Shown in pieces: positions 50,675 to 57,919 of a stretch of 64,000 bases of DNA. Each line of letters starts with the position of its first letter. Within the stretch, counting starts at the first letter, position 1. The notes under the pieces are model-generated. The model was not told the DNA's origin. It worked only from the letters and a program-made list of their open reading frames with translations, and ran no database searches. Made by a program: the position numbers and the translations under genes. The stretch is from CALECP01 sp964389925 (GTDB taxonomy: Bacteria; Chloroflexota; Anaerolineae; Promineifilales; Promineifilaceae): NCBI GenBank assembly GCA_964389925.1, contig CAYMGE010000023.1, positions 3,361-67,360 of the forward strand, read 5' to 3'.

Positions 50675-50716
50675 ATGTTGCGTGACTGGCGCAACGTAAT
50701 GATATTACGACAGTGA
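50675..50716 (+). CDS. Possible argD leader peptide MLRDWRNVMILRQ
   Basis: 13 codons with three Arg codons, ending in TGA at 50714-50716. The stop lies in ACAGTGAC (50710-50717), which can pair with GTCGCTGT (50751-50758) just before the argD ribosome site AGGAG. A GTTGCG/CGCAAC hairpin overlaps the Arg codons. A weak promoter (TTGATT at 50638, TTAAAT at 50663) would again start RNA near the ATG. No U-tract is present, so any control would be on translation. Weaker than the argC and hisG cases. Confidence 0.35.
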   Translation: MLRDWRNVMILRQ

Positions 50717-50770
50717 CAATGATTGCTTGTCTCGTTTGACATGTGTGCCTGTCGCTGTAGGAGTAATTTG

Positions 50771-51946
50771 ATGATTATTGAAAACGAAAAACAGTTTATC
50801 GCCCCGACTTATACGCGCCCCGACATCGTGTTTACACATGGAGAAGGCGTGCATCTGTATGACAGTGATGGCAAAAAGTATCTCGACTTTTGTGCGGGGA
50901 TCGCGGTCAACGCATTGGGGCATAGCGATCCAGATTGGGTCTCGGCCGTCAGCATCCAAGCTGGCAAATTAGCGCACGTCAGCAACCTGTATCACACAGC
51001 CCCCGCAGTTGAGTTGGCAGAACGCTTGGTCAATGCGTCCTTTGCGGACAAGGTTTACTTTGCCAATTCGGGCGCGGAGTCAAACGAGGGCGCGATCAAG
51101 TTTGCGCGTAAATATCAGCGGATGCACGGCCGCGAGAATAAGACGACGATTGTCGGGTTTAGCGGTGCGTTTCACGGTCGCACGATGGGGGCATTAGCTG
51201 TGACCCCGCGCGAGAAATATCAGAAGTATTTTCGGCCGCTCATGCCAAATGTGCGCGTCGGTCAATTTAATGACCTTGCTTCGGCCGAAGAAGTAATTGG
51301 CGCAGATACGGCCGCTGTCATCGTTGAACCCGTTCAAGGAGAAGGCGGGGTGCGACCTGCTAGAAAAGCATTTTTGCAGCGCGTTCGTGAGCTATGTGAT
51401 GAACACAATGCGCTGCTAATTTTTGACGAGGTGCAGTGTGGCTTGGGGCGAACGGGCTATCTATTTGCGTATGAGGCGTTTGGCGTTTTGCCCGACATGC
51501 TGACGCTGGCGAAACCGTTGGCGGGTGGCTTGCCGATTGGAGCCGTCCTGATGACGGATGCAGTTGCCGCGACCATTCGCCCCGGCGACCATGCCAGCAC
51601 GTTTGCAGGTGGCCCTCTCGTGACCCGCGCTGCACAAGTTGTGTTTGATAAAGTCAGCGATCAAACAATGCTGGCACATGTGCGCGATATGGCAGAGCAT
51701 TTGCACGAGCAGCTTGAGAGTAAATTGCCATCAGATAAAGTCGTTGAAATTCGCGGGATGGGGCTGATGTTGGGGATCGAGATGACCGTTCCCGTTGCCC
51801 CAATGGTTCCACAGATGGCGGCGCAGGGATTGTTGACGGTTGGCGCGGGCGAGAAAGTGTTGCGGTTGGTTCCACCATTGATTATCGACAAGCAAAATGT
51901 AGAGCAAGCGACGGACATTATTACCAATGTCTTGGAGGCGACGTGA
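50771..51946 (+). CDS. argD: Acetylornithine aminotransferase
   Basis: 391 residues from the ATG at 50771, preceded by AGGAG at 7 nt spacing; the frame upstream to 50723 is not family-like. PLP-enzyme blocks: FANSGAESNEGAIKFARKY, LIFDEVQCGLGRTGYLFAYE and LAKPLAGGLPIGAVL with the Lys that binds PLP. It transfers the amino group to N-acetylglutamate semialdehyde (fourth step). It overlaps argA by 4 nt (GTGA). Confidence 0.93.
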   Translation: MIIENEKQFIAPTYTRPDIVFTHGEGVHLYDSDGKKYLDFCAGIAVNALGHSDPDWVSAVSIQAGKLAHVSNLYHTAPAVELAERLVNASFADKVYFANSGAESNEGAIKFARKYQRMHGRENKTTIVGFSGAFHGRTMGALAVTPREKYQKYFRPLMPNVRVGQFNDLASAEEVIGADTAAVIVEPVQGEGGVRPARKAFLQRVRELCDEHNALLIFDEVQCGLGRTGYLFAYEAFGVLPDMLTLAKPLAGGLPIGAVLMTDAVAATIRPGDHASTFAGGPLVTRAAQVVFDKVSDQTMLAHVRDMAEHLHEQLESKLPSDKVVEIRGMGLMLGIEMTVPVAPMVPQMAAQGLLTVGAGEKVLRLVPPLIIDKQNVEQATDIITNVLEAT

Positions 51947-52461
51947 GTGAGCAAGCGATGATACGCGATGAACAGATTCTGATTCGGCATCCCGCCGCTG
52001 TCGAGATTCGGGCGGCGACATTAGATGATCTGCCAACTATATCTAATTTGGTTGCGCGATTTGTCGAGACAGGTGATTTGTTGCCGCGCCCCGACGAGTC
52101 GATTCGTCTCTCGATTGACAATTGGGTGGTTGGGCTGCTGGATGGCGAGATTGTGGGAATCGGCTCGTTGTTGGTGTATACGCCGATTTTGGCGGAAGTG
52201 CGGTCGTTGGCTGTTTTGGGGAAGGCGCAGGGGACGGGCATCGGCCGAAAAATCGTCACCACCCTAATCGACATGAGCAAGTCCCGCCAAATCCCAACCC
52301 TCTTTGCCCTCACTCGTGCCGTGCGTTTCTTTGAAAAACTCGGCTTTACGATCACAGAGAAAGAGAATTTCCCTGAGAAAATATGGCACGCCTGTCGTCT
52401 CTGCCCAATTCAAGATAATTGTGATGAGATTGCCGTTGTTTTGCCATTGGAGATAGCATGA
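51943..52461 (+). CDS. argA: N-acetylglutamate synthase, stand-alone GNAT type
   Basis: 172 residues, GTG start at 51943 overlapping the argD stop; an ATG lies at 51958. GNAT core EVRSLAVLGKAQGTGIGRKIVTTLI and the C-terminal FPEKIWHACRLCPIQDNCDEIAVVL, whose FPEK..W..C..C......C.E pattern is typical of short stand-alone ArgA proteins. It acetylates glutamate, the first step of the pathway. The kinase-like domain of E. coli ArgA is absent, as is usual in this subgroup. Confidence 0.85.
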   Translation: MSEQAMIRDEQILIRHPAAVEIRAATLDDLPTISNLVARFVETGDLLPRPDESIRLSIDNWVVGLLDGEIVGIGSLLVYTPILAEVRSLAVLGKAQGTGIGRKIVTTLIDMSKSRQIPTLFALTRAVRFFEKLGFTITEKENFPEKIWHACRLCPIQDNCDEIAVVLPLEIA

Positions 52462-52883
52462 TTATTCGCCCATTCGATAGCAAAGATACGGAAATCGTTG
52501 TCAACTTATGGACAGCGTGTGGATTGGTCAAACCTTGGAATGATCCCCATCTCGACATCGAACGCAAGCGACGTGTCGCCCCTGAGCTTTTTCTCGTTGG
52601 CGAGGTAAATGATGAACTCGTTGCGACGGCGATGGGTGGTTATGAGGGGCATCGCGGCTGGGTTAACTATTTAGCTGTGAGACCTGACTTGCAAGGTGGT
52701 GGCTACGGCCGACAGATGATGCGTGTGCTGGAACGGTTGTTGATTGCACGCGGTTGTCCAAAGATCAATTTGCAAGTTCGCACGAGCAATAAAGAGGTGA
52801 TCGCTTTTTATGAGGCGATTGGTTATAAGCAAGATGATGTCATCTCGATGGGCAAGCGGCTCATTGCCGATGAGTTTGACTGA
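52458..52883 (+). CDS. GNAT acetyltransferase (YpeA-like)
   Basis: 141 residues. It begins MIIRPFDSKDTEIVVNLWTACGLVKPWNDP and has the acetyl-CoA loop VNYLAVRPDLQGGGYGRQMMRVLE and INLQVRTSNKEVIAFYEAIGYKQDD. This pattern is that of the YpeA family of unknown substrate. It overlaps argA by 4 nt (ATGA), so it is probably translated with it. The transcript after it runs into the GxxExxY cassette. Confidence 0.83.
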   Translation: MIIRPFDSKDTEIVVNLWTACGLVKPWNDPHLDIERKRRVAPELFLVGEVNDELVATAMGGYEGHRGWVNYLAVRPDLQGGGYGRQMMRVLERLLIARGCPKINLQVRTSNKEVIAFYEAIGYKQDDVISMGKRLIADEFD

Positions 52884-52891
52884 TGAAAATT

Positions 52892-52921
52892 GGGACGCGA
52901 ATTTCGCGGATTACACGGATT
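52892..52921. repeat. Left inverted repeat of the GxxExxY cassette
   Basis: GGGACGCGAATTTCGCGGAT and on to TTACACGGATT matches the reverse complement of 53348-53377 at about 24 of 30 positions. Confidence 0.65.
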
Positions 52922-52946
52922 GTTATAGGTATGTTTAGGAGAAAGC

Positions 52947-53336
52947 ATGATGGTTAAGACTGACCTATTGTACCAAGAGGAGTCTGAGCGGATTATAGGC
53001 TGTTTATATAAGGTACATAACACATTAGGCTATGGCTTTTTAGAGAAAGTCTATGAGAATGCACTGGCAATAGAGTTACGTGTGGCGGGGTTCAAAGTTT
53101 ATCAACAGCATCCTATCAATGTGAAATATCGTAATGCGATTGTAGGAAAGTATTTTGCTGATCTTCTCGTTGATGGCAAAATCATTTTGGAGATAAAAGC
53201 GGGTAGAAAAATTGTCAACGCGCACCTTATTCAACTCACAAATTATCTCAAGGCAACGAATATCGAACTTGGGATAGTGTTGAACTTTGGCCCATCGGCC
53301 GAATTCAAGCGCCGCATCTACACTAACAAAAGATAA
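52947..53336 (+). CDS. GxxExxY family protein
   Basis: 129 residues, with TAGGAG before the ATG at 52947. The naming motif is in LGYGFLEKVYENAL (G-x-x-E-x-x-Y). IVGKYFADLLVDGKIILEIKAGRKI has the look of a PD-(D/E)XK core. The family is sporadic, often repeated within a genome, and relatives are known from intervening sequences in rRNA. Here the gene is bracketed by imperfect 30-bp inverted repeats and lies between the arg GNAT gene and argG, so it appears to be an inserted cassette. Confidence 0.87.
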   Translation: MMVKTDLLYQEESERIIGCLYKVHNTLGYGFLEKVYENALAIELRVAGFKVYQQHPINVKYRNAIVGKYFADLLVDGKIILEIKAGRKIVNAHLIQLTNYLKATNIELGIVLNFGPSAEFKRRIYTNKR

Positions 53337-53347
53337 AATTCTGCGCC

Positions 53348-53377
53348 AATTCGCGTAATCTGCGTAATTCGCGTTCC
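53348..53377. repeat. Right inverted repeat of the GxxExxY cassette
   Basis: AATTCGCGTAATCTGCGTAA and on to TTCGCGTTCC is the inverted partner of 52892-52921. It ends 22 nt before argG. Confidence 0.65.
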
Positions 53378-53399
53378 ATTTATAAAAACAAGAGGAAAA

Positions 53400-54665
53400 A
53401 TGTCAAAACAAGAAATTAAAAAAGTTGTACTCGCCTATTCAGGCGGTTTGGACACATCGGTAATTGTGCCATGGTTGAAGGAAAACTATGGCTGTGAGGT
53501 GATTTGCTTCTGTGCAAATTTAGGGCAGGGTGATTTTGAGCTTGAAGGTCTTGAGGAAAAAGGGATTGCTAGTGGCGCAAGCAAGGTGATTATCAAAGAT
53601 TTGCGCGAGGAGTTCGCGGCCGATTTCCTTTTCCCCATGTTGCAATCAGGCGCGGTCTATGAGAAGCAATATCTGCTCGGCACGTCGATTGCTCGGCCGC
53701 TGATCGCCAAGCATTTGGTGATGGTCGCAGAGGAAGAGGGAGCCGAAGCCATCTCACATGGTGCAACGGGCAAGGGGAATGACCAAGTGCGCTTTGAGTT
53801 GACGGTCAAAGCGTTGAACCCAACACTCAAAGTCGTCGCGCCGTGGCGCGAGTGGGAGATTCGCAGCCGCGAAGACGCAATCGACTATGCTCAAAAACAC
53901 AACGTCCCGATTACGCATACGAAAAAATCGATCTATAGTCGGGATGCCAACTTATGGCACATCTCGCATGAAGGCGGCATTTTGGAAGACCCTGCGCTTG
54001 AGCCAGAGGAGGTGATGTTTCAATTTTCTGTTTCGCCGGAAAATGCGCCAGACGAGGCGGAATATGTGAAGATCGACTTTGAAGATGGCGTGCCGAAAAT
54101 GGTCAATGATGTGGCGTTGAGTCCTGCCAATCTGATTATGAAGTTGAACGAGATTGGGGCGCGGAATGCTATCGGCCGAATCGATCTCGTCGAAAATCGT
54201 CTCGTCGGCATGAAGTCACACGGCGTTTACGAAACACCGGGCGGCACACTGCTCTACGACGCACACCGCGAGCTTGAATCGCTGTGCCTCGACCGCGACA
54301 CGCTGCATTTCAAGGAGATGATGGGCGTGCGTTATGCAGAACTCGTCTACTTCGGCAAATGGTATCATGCCCTGCGCGAAGCAATGCAGTCCTTCATCGA
54401 CACGACACAAGACGGCTTATCAGGTTGGGTCAAATTCAAACTGTACAAGGGCAATGTCATTATCGCAGGTCGTTATAGTCCGAACAGTTTGTACCGCGAG
54501 GATTTTGCCACCTTTGGTCAGGAGGATGTGTATGACCAAAGCGATGCTGAAGGATTTATCAATCTGTTTGGCTTGCAGATGAAGGTGCGGGCGATGCAAG
54601 AAATTAGTGGTGGCGGCCGCACACGCTATGCGGCTCCTGACTATTCGATGTTCAAACGCGACTAA
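53400..54665 (+). CDS. argG: Argininosuccinate synthase
   Basis: 421 residues. ATP-binding PP-loop AYSGGLDTSVIVPWLKENYG at the N-terminus, ISHGATGKGNDQVRFE, and YSRDANLWHISHEGG are signature blocks of ArgG, which joins citrulline and aspartate. AGAGG precedes the start. An intrinsic terminator follows. argF, argH and argJ are not in the window. Confidence 0.95.
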   Translation: MSKQEIKKVVLAYSGGLDTSVIVPWLKENYGCEVICFCANLGQGDFELEGLEEKGIASGASKVIIKDLREEFAADFLFPMLQSGAVYEKQYLLGTSIARPLIAKHLVMVAEEEGAEAISHGATGKGNDQVRFELTVKALNPTLKVVAPWREWEIRSREDAIDYAQKHNVPITHTKKSIYSRDANLWHISHEGGILEDPALEPEEVMFQFSVSPENAPDEAEYVKIDFEDGVPKMVNDVALSPANLIMKLNEIGARNAIGRIDLVENRLVGMKSHGVYETPGGTLLYDAHRELESLCLDRDTLHFKEMMGVRYAELVYFGKWYHALREAMQSFIDTTQDGLSGWVKFKLYKGNVIIAGRYSPNSLYREDFATFGQEDVYDQSDAEGFINLFGLQMKVRAMQEISGGGRTRYAAPDYSMFKRD

Positions 54666-54722
54666 AACATAACTTAGTGAGGTTCCACCTTTTCAAAATG
54701 TGGAACCTCCTCTTCCGAAAGG

Positions 54723-54746
54723 CCTCGCACCCAGCGAGGTTTTTTC
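54723..54746 (+). terminator. Intrinsic terminator after argG
   Basis: CCTCGC and GCGAGG with a 5-nt loop are followed by T6. The U-tract touches the -35 region of the his leader promoter, so the arg and his units are back to back. Confidence 0.85.
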
Positions 54747-54775
54747 TTGCCCACTATTCCCCCCTGTGTTATATT
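54747..54775 (+). promoter_or_regulatory. Promoter of the his attenuator
   Basis: TTGCCC (54747-54752), a 17-nt spacer and TATATT (54770-54775). The expected start is about 54782, at the leader ATG at 54783, and there is no Shine-Dalgarno, so the leader peptide is probably leaderless. Confidence 0.5.
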
Positions 54776-54782
54776 TTGCGCC

Positions 54783-54836
54783 ATGTTAAACGCAGCCTAT
54801 CACCTTCATCATCATAAGAGGAAGATTTTTGCCTGA
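54783..54836 (+). CDS. hisL: Histidine leader peptide MLNAAYHLHHHKRKIFA
   Basis: 17 codons with four His in five positions (CAC CTT CAT CAT CAT, 54801-54815), stop TGA at 54834-54836. It lies upstream of hisG and a strong intrinsic terminator. This is the pattern of the enterobacterial his leader, where stalling at His codons prevents termination. Directly after the stop an ATG (54837) opens a frame in phase with hisG, which could allow coupling but would add 25 non-family residues. Confidence 0.75.
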   Translation: MLNAAYHLHHHKRKIFA

Positions 54837-54906
54837 ATGGTGCGTAATAATGCTGTATTTTTGAAAAAGTGGACGCTCTTCTCAGGTTTTGAGAAGAGCG
54901 TTTTTT
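54818..54906 (+). promoter_or_regulatory. His attenuator: terminator and candidate antiterminator
   Basis: The terminator is an 11-bp perfect stem CGCTCTTCTCA (54874-54884) / TGAGAAGAGCG (54890-54900) with loop GGTTT and T6. GAGGAAGA (54818-54825), right after the His codons, can pair with TCTTCTC (54877-54883) with one bulged G and would break the terminator. CACC/TTC of the His codons can in turn pair with GAATGGTG (54835-54842). hisG begins 6 nt after the U-tract. Confidence 0.7.
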
Positions 54907-54911
54907 ATTTT

Positions 54912-55907
54912 ATGAGAAAAATTCGATTGGCATTACCAAGCAAAGGCCGTCTATCAGAGGAGTCATTTGCATTTTTAGCGCGATGTGGACTGAGAGTGTA
55001 TCGGCCGAATCCCCGCCAGTACATCGCCACTATCCCCAACTATCCCCACGTTCAAGTGATCTTGCAACGACCCGGCGACATCGCCACAGGGGTTCGACAG
55101 GGAAGCCTTGACTTTGGCATCACGGGCTACGATATATTGGCAGAGAAAAATTTTGGTCATGAGCAGAAGACGCTCATCATGCACGATGCGCTGGGGTTTG
55201 GCCACTGCACGATTAACTTGGCCGCGCCCAACGAGGCTGGCATTGTCAGTCTTGCTGATCTACGCGAACGGGCGCGTCTAAGCAATGCACCCATTCGCAT
55301 TGCAACCAAATTTCCGCACGTAACTGGCAAATTTTTGGATGGGCAAAATATCACGTCCTATCGCTTAATCGATGCGGAGGGAACGTTAGAGATCGCGCCA
55401 ATGATCGGATTTGCCGATGTGATTGTCGATCTGGTGTCGTCGGGGATGACACTGCGTGAAAATGGATTGACACCGCTGACGGGTGGCGAGATTTTGCGCT
55501 CGCAGTCTGTCTTGGTCGCAAATCGGACAGCGTTGCAAGAGCGTGCCGACGTATTGCAGTTTGCGCGAACGCTGCTTGAAAATATCGAGGCGCATTTGCG
55601 GGCGAAAGATAGTGTGATGATCGTCGCCAACATGCGGGGTGAATCGGCCGAAGTCGTCGCGGAAAAGATGTTCGCCCATCGTGAACTCTCAGGCTTGCGA
55701 GGCCCGACTATCGCGCCCATTTACACGCGCAACAGCGAAGGGAAACGCTGGTTTTCAGTCAGCATCGCTGTCCATCGTCGCGAGCTTGACCAAACGATTG
55801 CAACCCTGCGCTCGATTGGCGGTAGTGGTGTCATTGTCACGCCTGCATTATTTATTTTTGAGGAAGAGCCTGTGCGCTATCGAGCGATGATTGAGGCGTT
55901 ATGTTAA
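54912..55907 (+). CDS. hisG: ATP phosphoribosyltransferase, long form
   Basis: 331 residues from the ATG at 54912 (MRKIRLALPSKGRLSEES), the family N-terminus. Blocks GSLDFGITGYDILAEK and EIAPMIGFADVIVDLVSSGMTLRENGL carry the PRPP-binding and active-site parts, and the C-terminal ISIAVHRRELDQTIATLRSIGGSGVIV is the regulatory ACT-like domain of long HisG, so histidine feedback is expected and HisZ is not required. First step of histidine synthesis. The start lies just after the attenuator U-tract. It overlaps hisD by 7 nt. Confidence 0.93.
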   Translation: MRKIRLALPSKGRLSEESFAFLARCGLRVYRPNPRQYIATIPNYPHVQVILQRPGDIATGVRQGSLDFGITGYDILAEKNFGHEQKTLIMHDALGFGHCTINLAAPNEAGIVSLADLRERARLSNAPIRIATKFPHVTGKFLDGQNITSYRLIDAEGTLEIAPMIGFADVIVDLVSSGMTLRENGLTPLTGGEILRSQSVLVANRTALQERADVLQFARTLLENIEAHLRAKDSVMIVANMRGESAEVVAEKMFAHRELSGLRGPTIAPIYTRNSEGKRWFSVSIAVHRRELDQTIATLRSIGGSGVIVTPALFIFEEEPVRYRAMIEALC

Positions 55908-57229
55908 AAATTTATTCAGTCGAAGAAGCCAACAAAACGATTTTAGATCGCGCCACGACCTTTGAGTTTGGCGCGATGACCGATTCACAAAAAGCGTTTG
56001 CCACTCGCATCTACGGTGAACCACTTCCGCCTGACGAAGGTGTGCGCCACATTCTGCGCGACGTTCGTCAACGTGGTGATGCGGCCGTCGCCAAGTGGAC
56101 AGCGAAACTAGACAACAATGCTCAATCCCAAATTGTCAATTGTCAGTCGGCGTGCGCGGATGCCAAAGCGCGGATTGAGCCAGAGCTTTTAGACGCATTG
56201 AATTTTGCGGCCGAGCGCATCAGAGCGTTTCATGCGCTGCAACCCCTCCCCAATTGGACGACAGATACGTTGGGTGGCACGCTGGGACAGCGCGTGACGG
56301 CTATTGAGCGTGTGGGCGTGTATGTGCCGGGCGGGACGGCTCCGCTGCCATCATCTCTGTTGATGGCAGCGATTCCTGCACGAGTGGCGGGCGTGCGCGA
56401 GATCGTCGCGGTCACGCCACCCGACAAGGACGGCAATATCCCCGATGTGATTTTGGCAGCGGCCGCCATCGCCGGGATAGACGAACTATATGCGGTGGGC
56501 GGAGCGCAAGCTGTTGGGGCATTGGCATACGGCACAGAAACGATCAAGCGTGTCGATAAAATCGTCGGCGCGGGCGGTCTGTACACGACGTTGGCGAAGC
56601 GTGAGGTATATGGGATTGTGGGGATTGATGGGATCTATGGGCCGACAGAGACGGTCGTGGTGGCGGATGAGAGCGCAGATGCAGCGTGGATTTCGGCCGA
56701 TCTAATCGCGCAAGCCGAGCATGACCTGTTGGCGACGGCGATCCTGTTTACGCCATCACGGACGTTGGCTGAGGCGGTGCAGGTCGAAGTAGGCCGACAA
56801 CTTGAACAGCGTAGCCGCGCTGACATCATCACGCAATCACTGGCCGCCCAGAGCGGGGTTGTCATTACAGAAGACGTGGCGCAGGCATGTGCGCTGGCGA
56901 GTGATTTTGCGGCCGAACACACCTGTATCGCCACTGAGAATCCCGCACAGTGGATTGACAGCATTCCAAACGCGGGCGGTCTTTTTGTCGGTGAGCGGTC
57001 GTTTGAAGTGTTGGGCGATTACGTCGCGGGGCCGAGTCACATTATGCCAACGGGCGCGACAGCGCGGTTTGCATCGCCTGTCAATGTGATGGACTTTGTG
57101 AAAATTAGCAGTATTGTGATGCTGGATGATGCGAGTTCGGCCGAACTCAGTCCAATCGCCGCGCGAATTGCGCTGGCTGAAGGGTTGGATGGTCATGCTC
57201 AGGCGGCACAAATCAGGCAGACAACATGA
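55901..57229 (+). CDS. hisD: Histidinol dehydrogenase
   Basis: 442 residues. VGVYVPGGTAPLPSSLLMAAIPARVAGV, GPTETVVVADESADAAWISADLIAQAEHD and AGPSHIMPTGATARFASPVNVMDFVK are the HisD blocks with zinc and catalytic residues (Glu, His). It performs the last two oxidations to histidine with NAD. A local oddity is NNAQSQIVNCQSACADA near residue 75, coded by AATTGTCAATTGTCA-like repeats, a possible small in-frame insertion. It overlaps hisG by 7 nt and the racemase gene by 4 nt. Confidence 0.95.
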   Translation: MLKIYSVEEANKTILDRATTFEFGAMTDSQKAFATRIYGEPLPPDEGVRHILRDVRQRGDAAVAKWTAKLDNNAQSQIVNCQSACADAKARIEPELLDALNFAAERIRAFHALQPLPNWTTDTLGGTLGQRVTAIERVGVYVPGGTAPLPSSLLMAAIPARVAGVREIVAVTPPDKDGNIPDVILAAAAIAGIDELYAVGGAQAVGALAYGTETIKRVDKIVGAGGLYTTLAKREVYGIVGIDGIYGPTETVVVADESADAAWISADLIAQAEHDLLATAILFTPSRTLAEAVQVEVGRQLEQRSRADIITQSLAAQSGVVITEDVAQACALASDFAAEHTCIATENPAQWIDSIPNAGGLFVGERSFEVLGDYVAGPSHIMPTGATARFASPVNVMDFVKISSIVMLDDASSAELSPIAARIALAEGLDGHAQAAQIRQTT

Positions 57230-57915
57230 AAACAATCGGAATCATCGGCGGCATGAGTTGGGTGTCTACTCAAGATTATTACCGCTATATCAATGAGATA
57301 GTCGCCGAGCGACTGGGGGGCAGCCACTCGGCCGAGATTCTCCTTCACTCCGTCGATTTTGCTCCCATCGAGGCGATGCAAGAAGCAGAAGATTGGGATG
57401 GAATGGGCAAACATCTCGCACAAATCGCCCAGCGTCTCGAAACGGCTGGGGCAGCGTGTATCCTCATTGCGACCAACACAATGCACAATGTTGCTTCAGC
57501 CGTTGAAGCCGCTATCTCTATCCCCTTACTCCATATCGCTGATGCCACCGCAACAGCCGTGCTATCTCAAGGGCTACAAACAGTTGCCCTGTTGGGAACG
57601 CGCTACACGATGGAGAAAAATTTTCTCTATGCGCGTTTTGTCGACAATGGACTGAGCGTGATGCGGCCGAATGACGACGAGCGAACAGCTATTCACGACA
57701 TTATTTACAATGAACTGGTGTTGAACCAATTTACCGAACCGAGCCGCGCGACCTATGTTGAGATCATCGACGCGCTGAAGGCACGTGGCGCAGAAGGAAT
57801 GTTGCTGGCGTGTACCGAAATTCCAATGCTCGTGAAGGCAACAGATACAGATGTGCCACTATTTGACACAACCTATTGGCACGCCAAAGCCGCCGTTGAC
57901 TTTGCGCTCACCTAA
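57226..57915 (+). CDS. Aspartate/glutamate racemase-family protein
   Basis: 229 residues: IGIIGGMSWVSTQDYYRYINE, ILIATNTMHNVA (first catalytic-region; the usual Cys is Thr here) and GMLLACTEIPML (second catalytic Cys). The TNTMH form with a single Cys is that of the RacX/YgeA-type broad amino-acid racemases. It is coupled to hisD (ATGA) and precedes hisC, so it sits inside the his operon. The reason is not known; D-histidine or another D-amino acid is possible. Confidence 0.87.
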   Translation: MKTIGIIGGMSWVSTQDYYRYINEIVAERLGGSHSAEILLHSVDFAPIEAMQEAEDWDGMGKHLAQIAQRLETAGAACILIATNTMHNVASAVEAAISIPLLHIADATATAVLSQGLQTVALLGTRYTMEKNFLYARFVDNGLSVMRPNDDERTAIHDIIYNELVLNQFTEPSRATYVEIIDALKARGAEGMLLACTEIPMLVKATDTDVPLFDTTYWHAKAAVDFALT

Positions 57916-57919
57916 ACAC

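Noticed and set aside
54837..54911. hisG could start at the ATG at 54837, right after the leader stop
   Set aside because: The 25 added residues are coded by the attenuator itself and do not resemble HisG. The family N-terminus begins at 54912.
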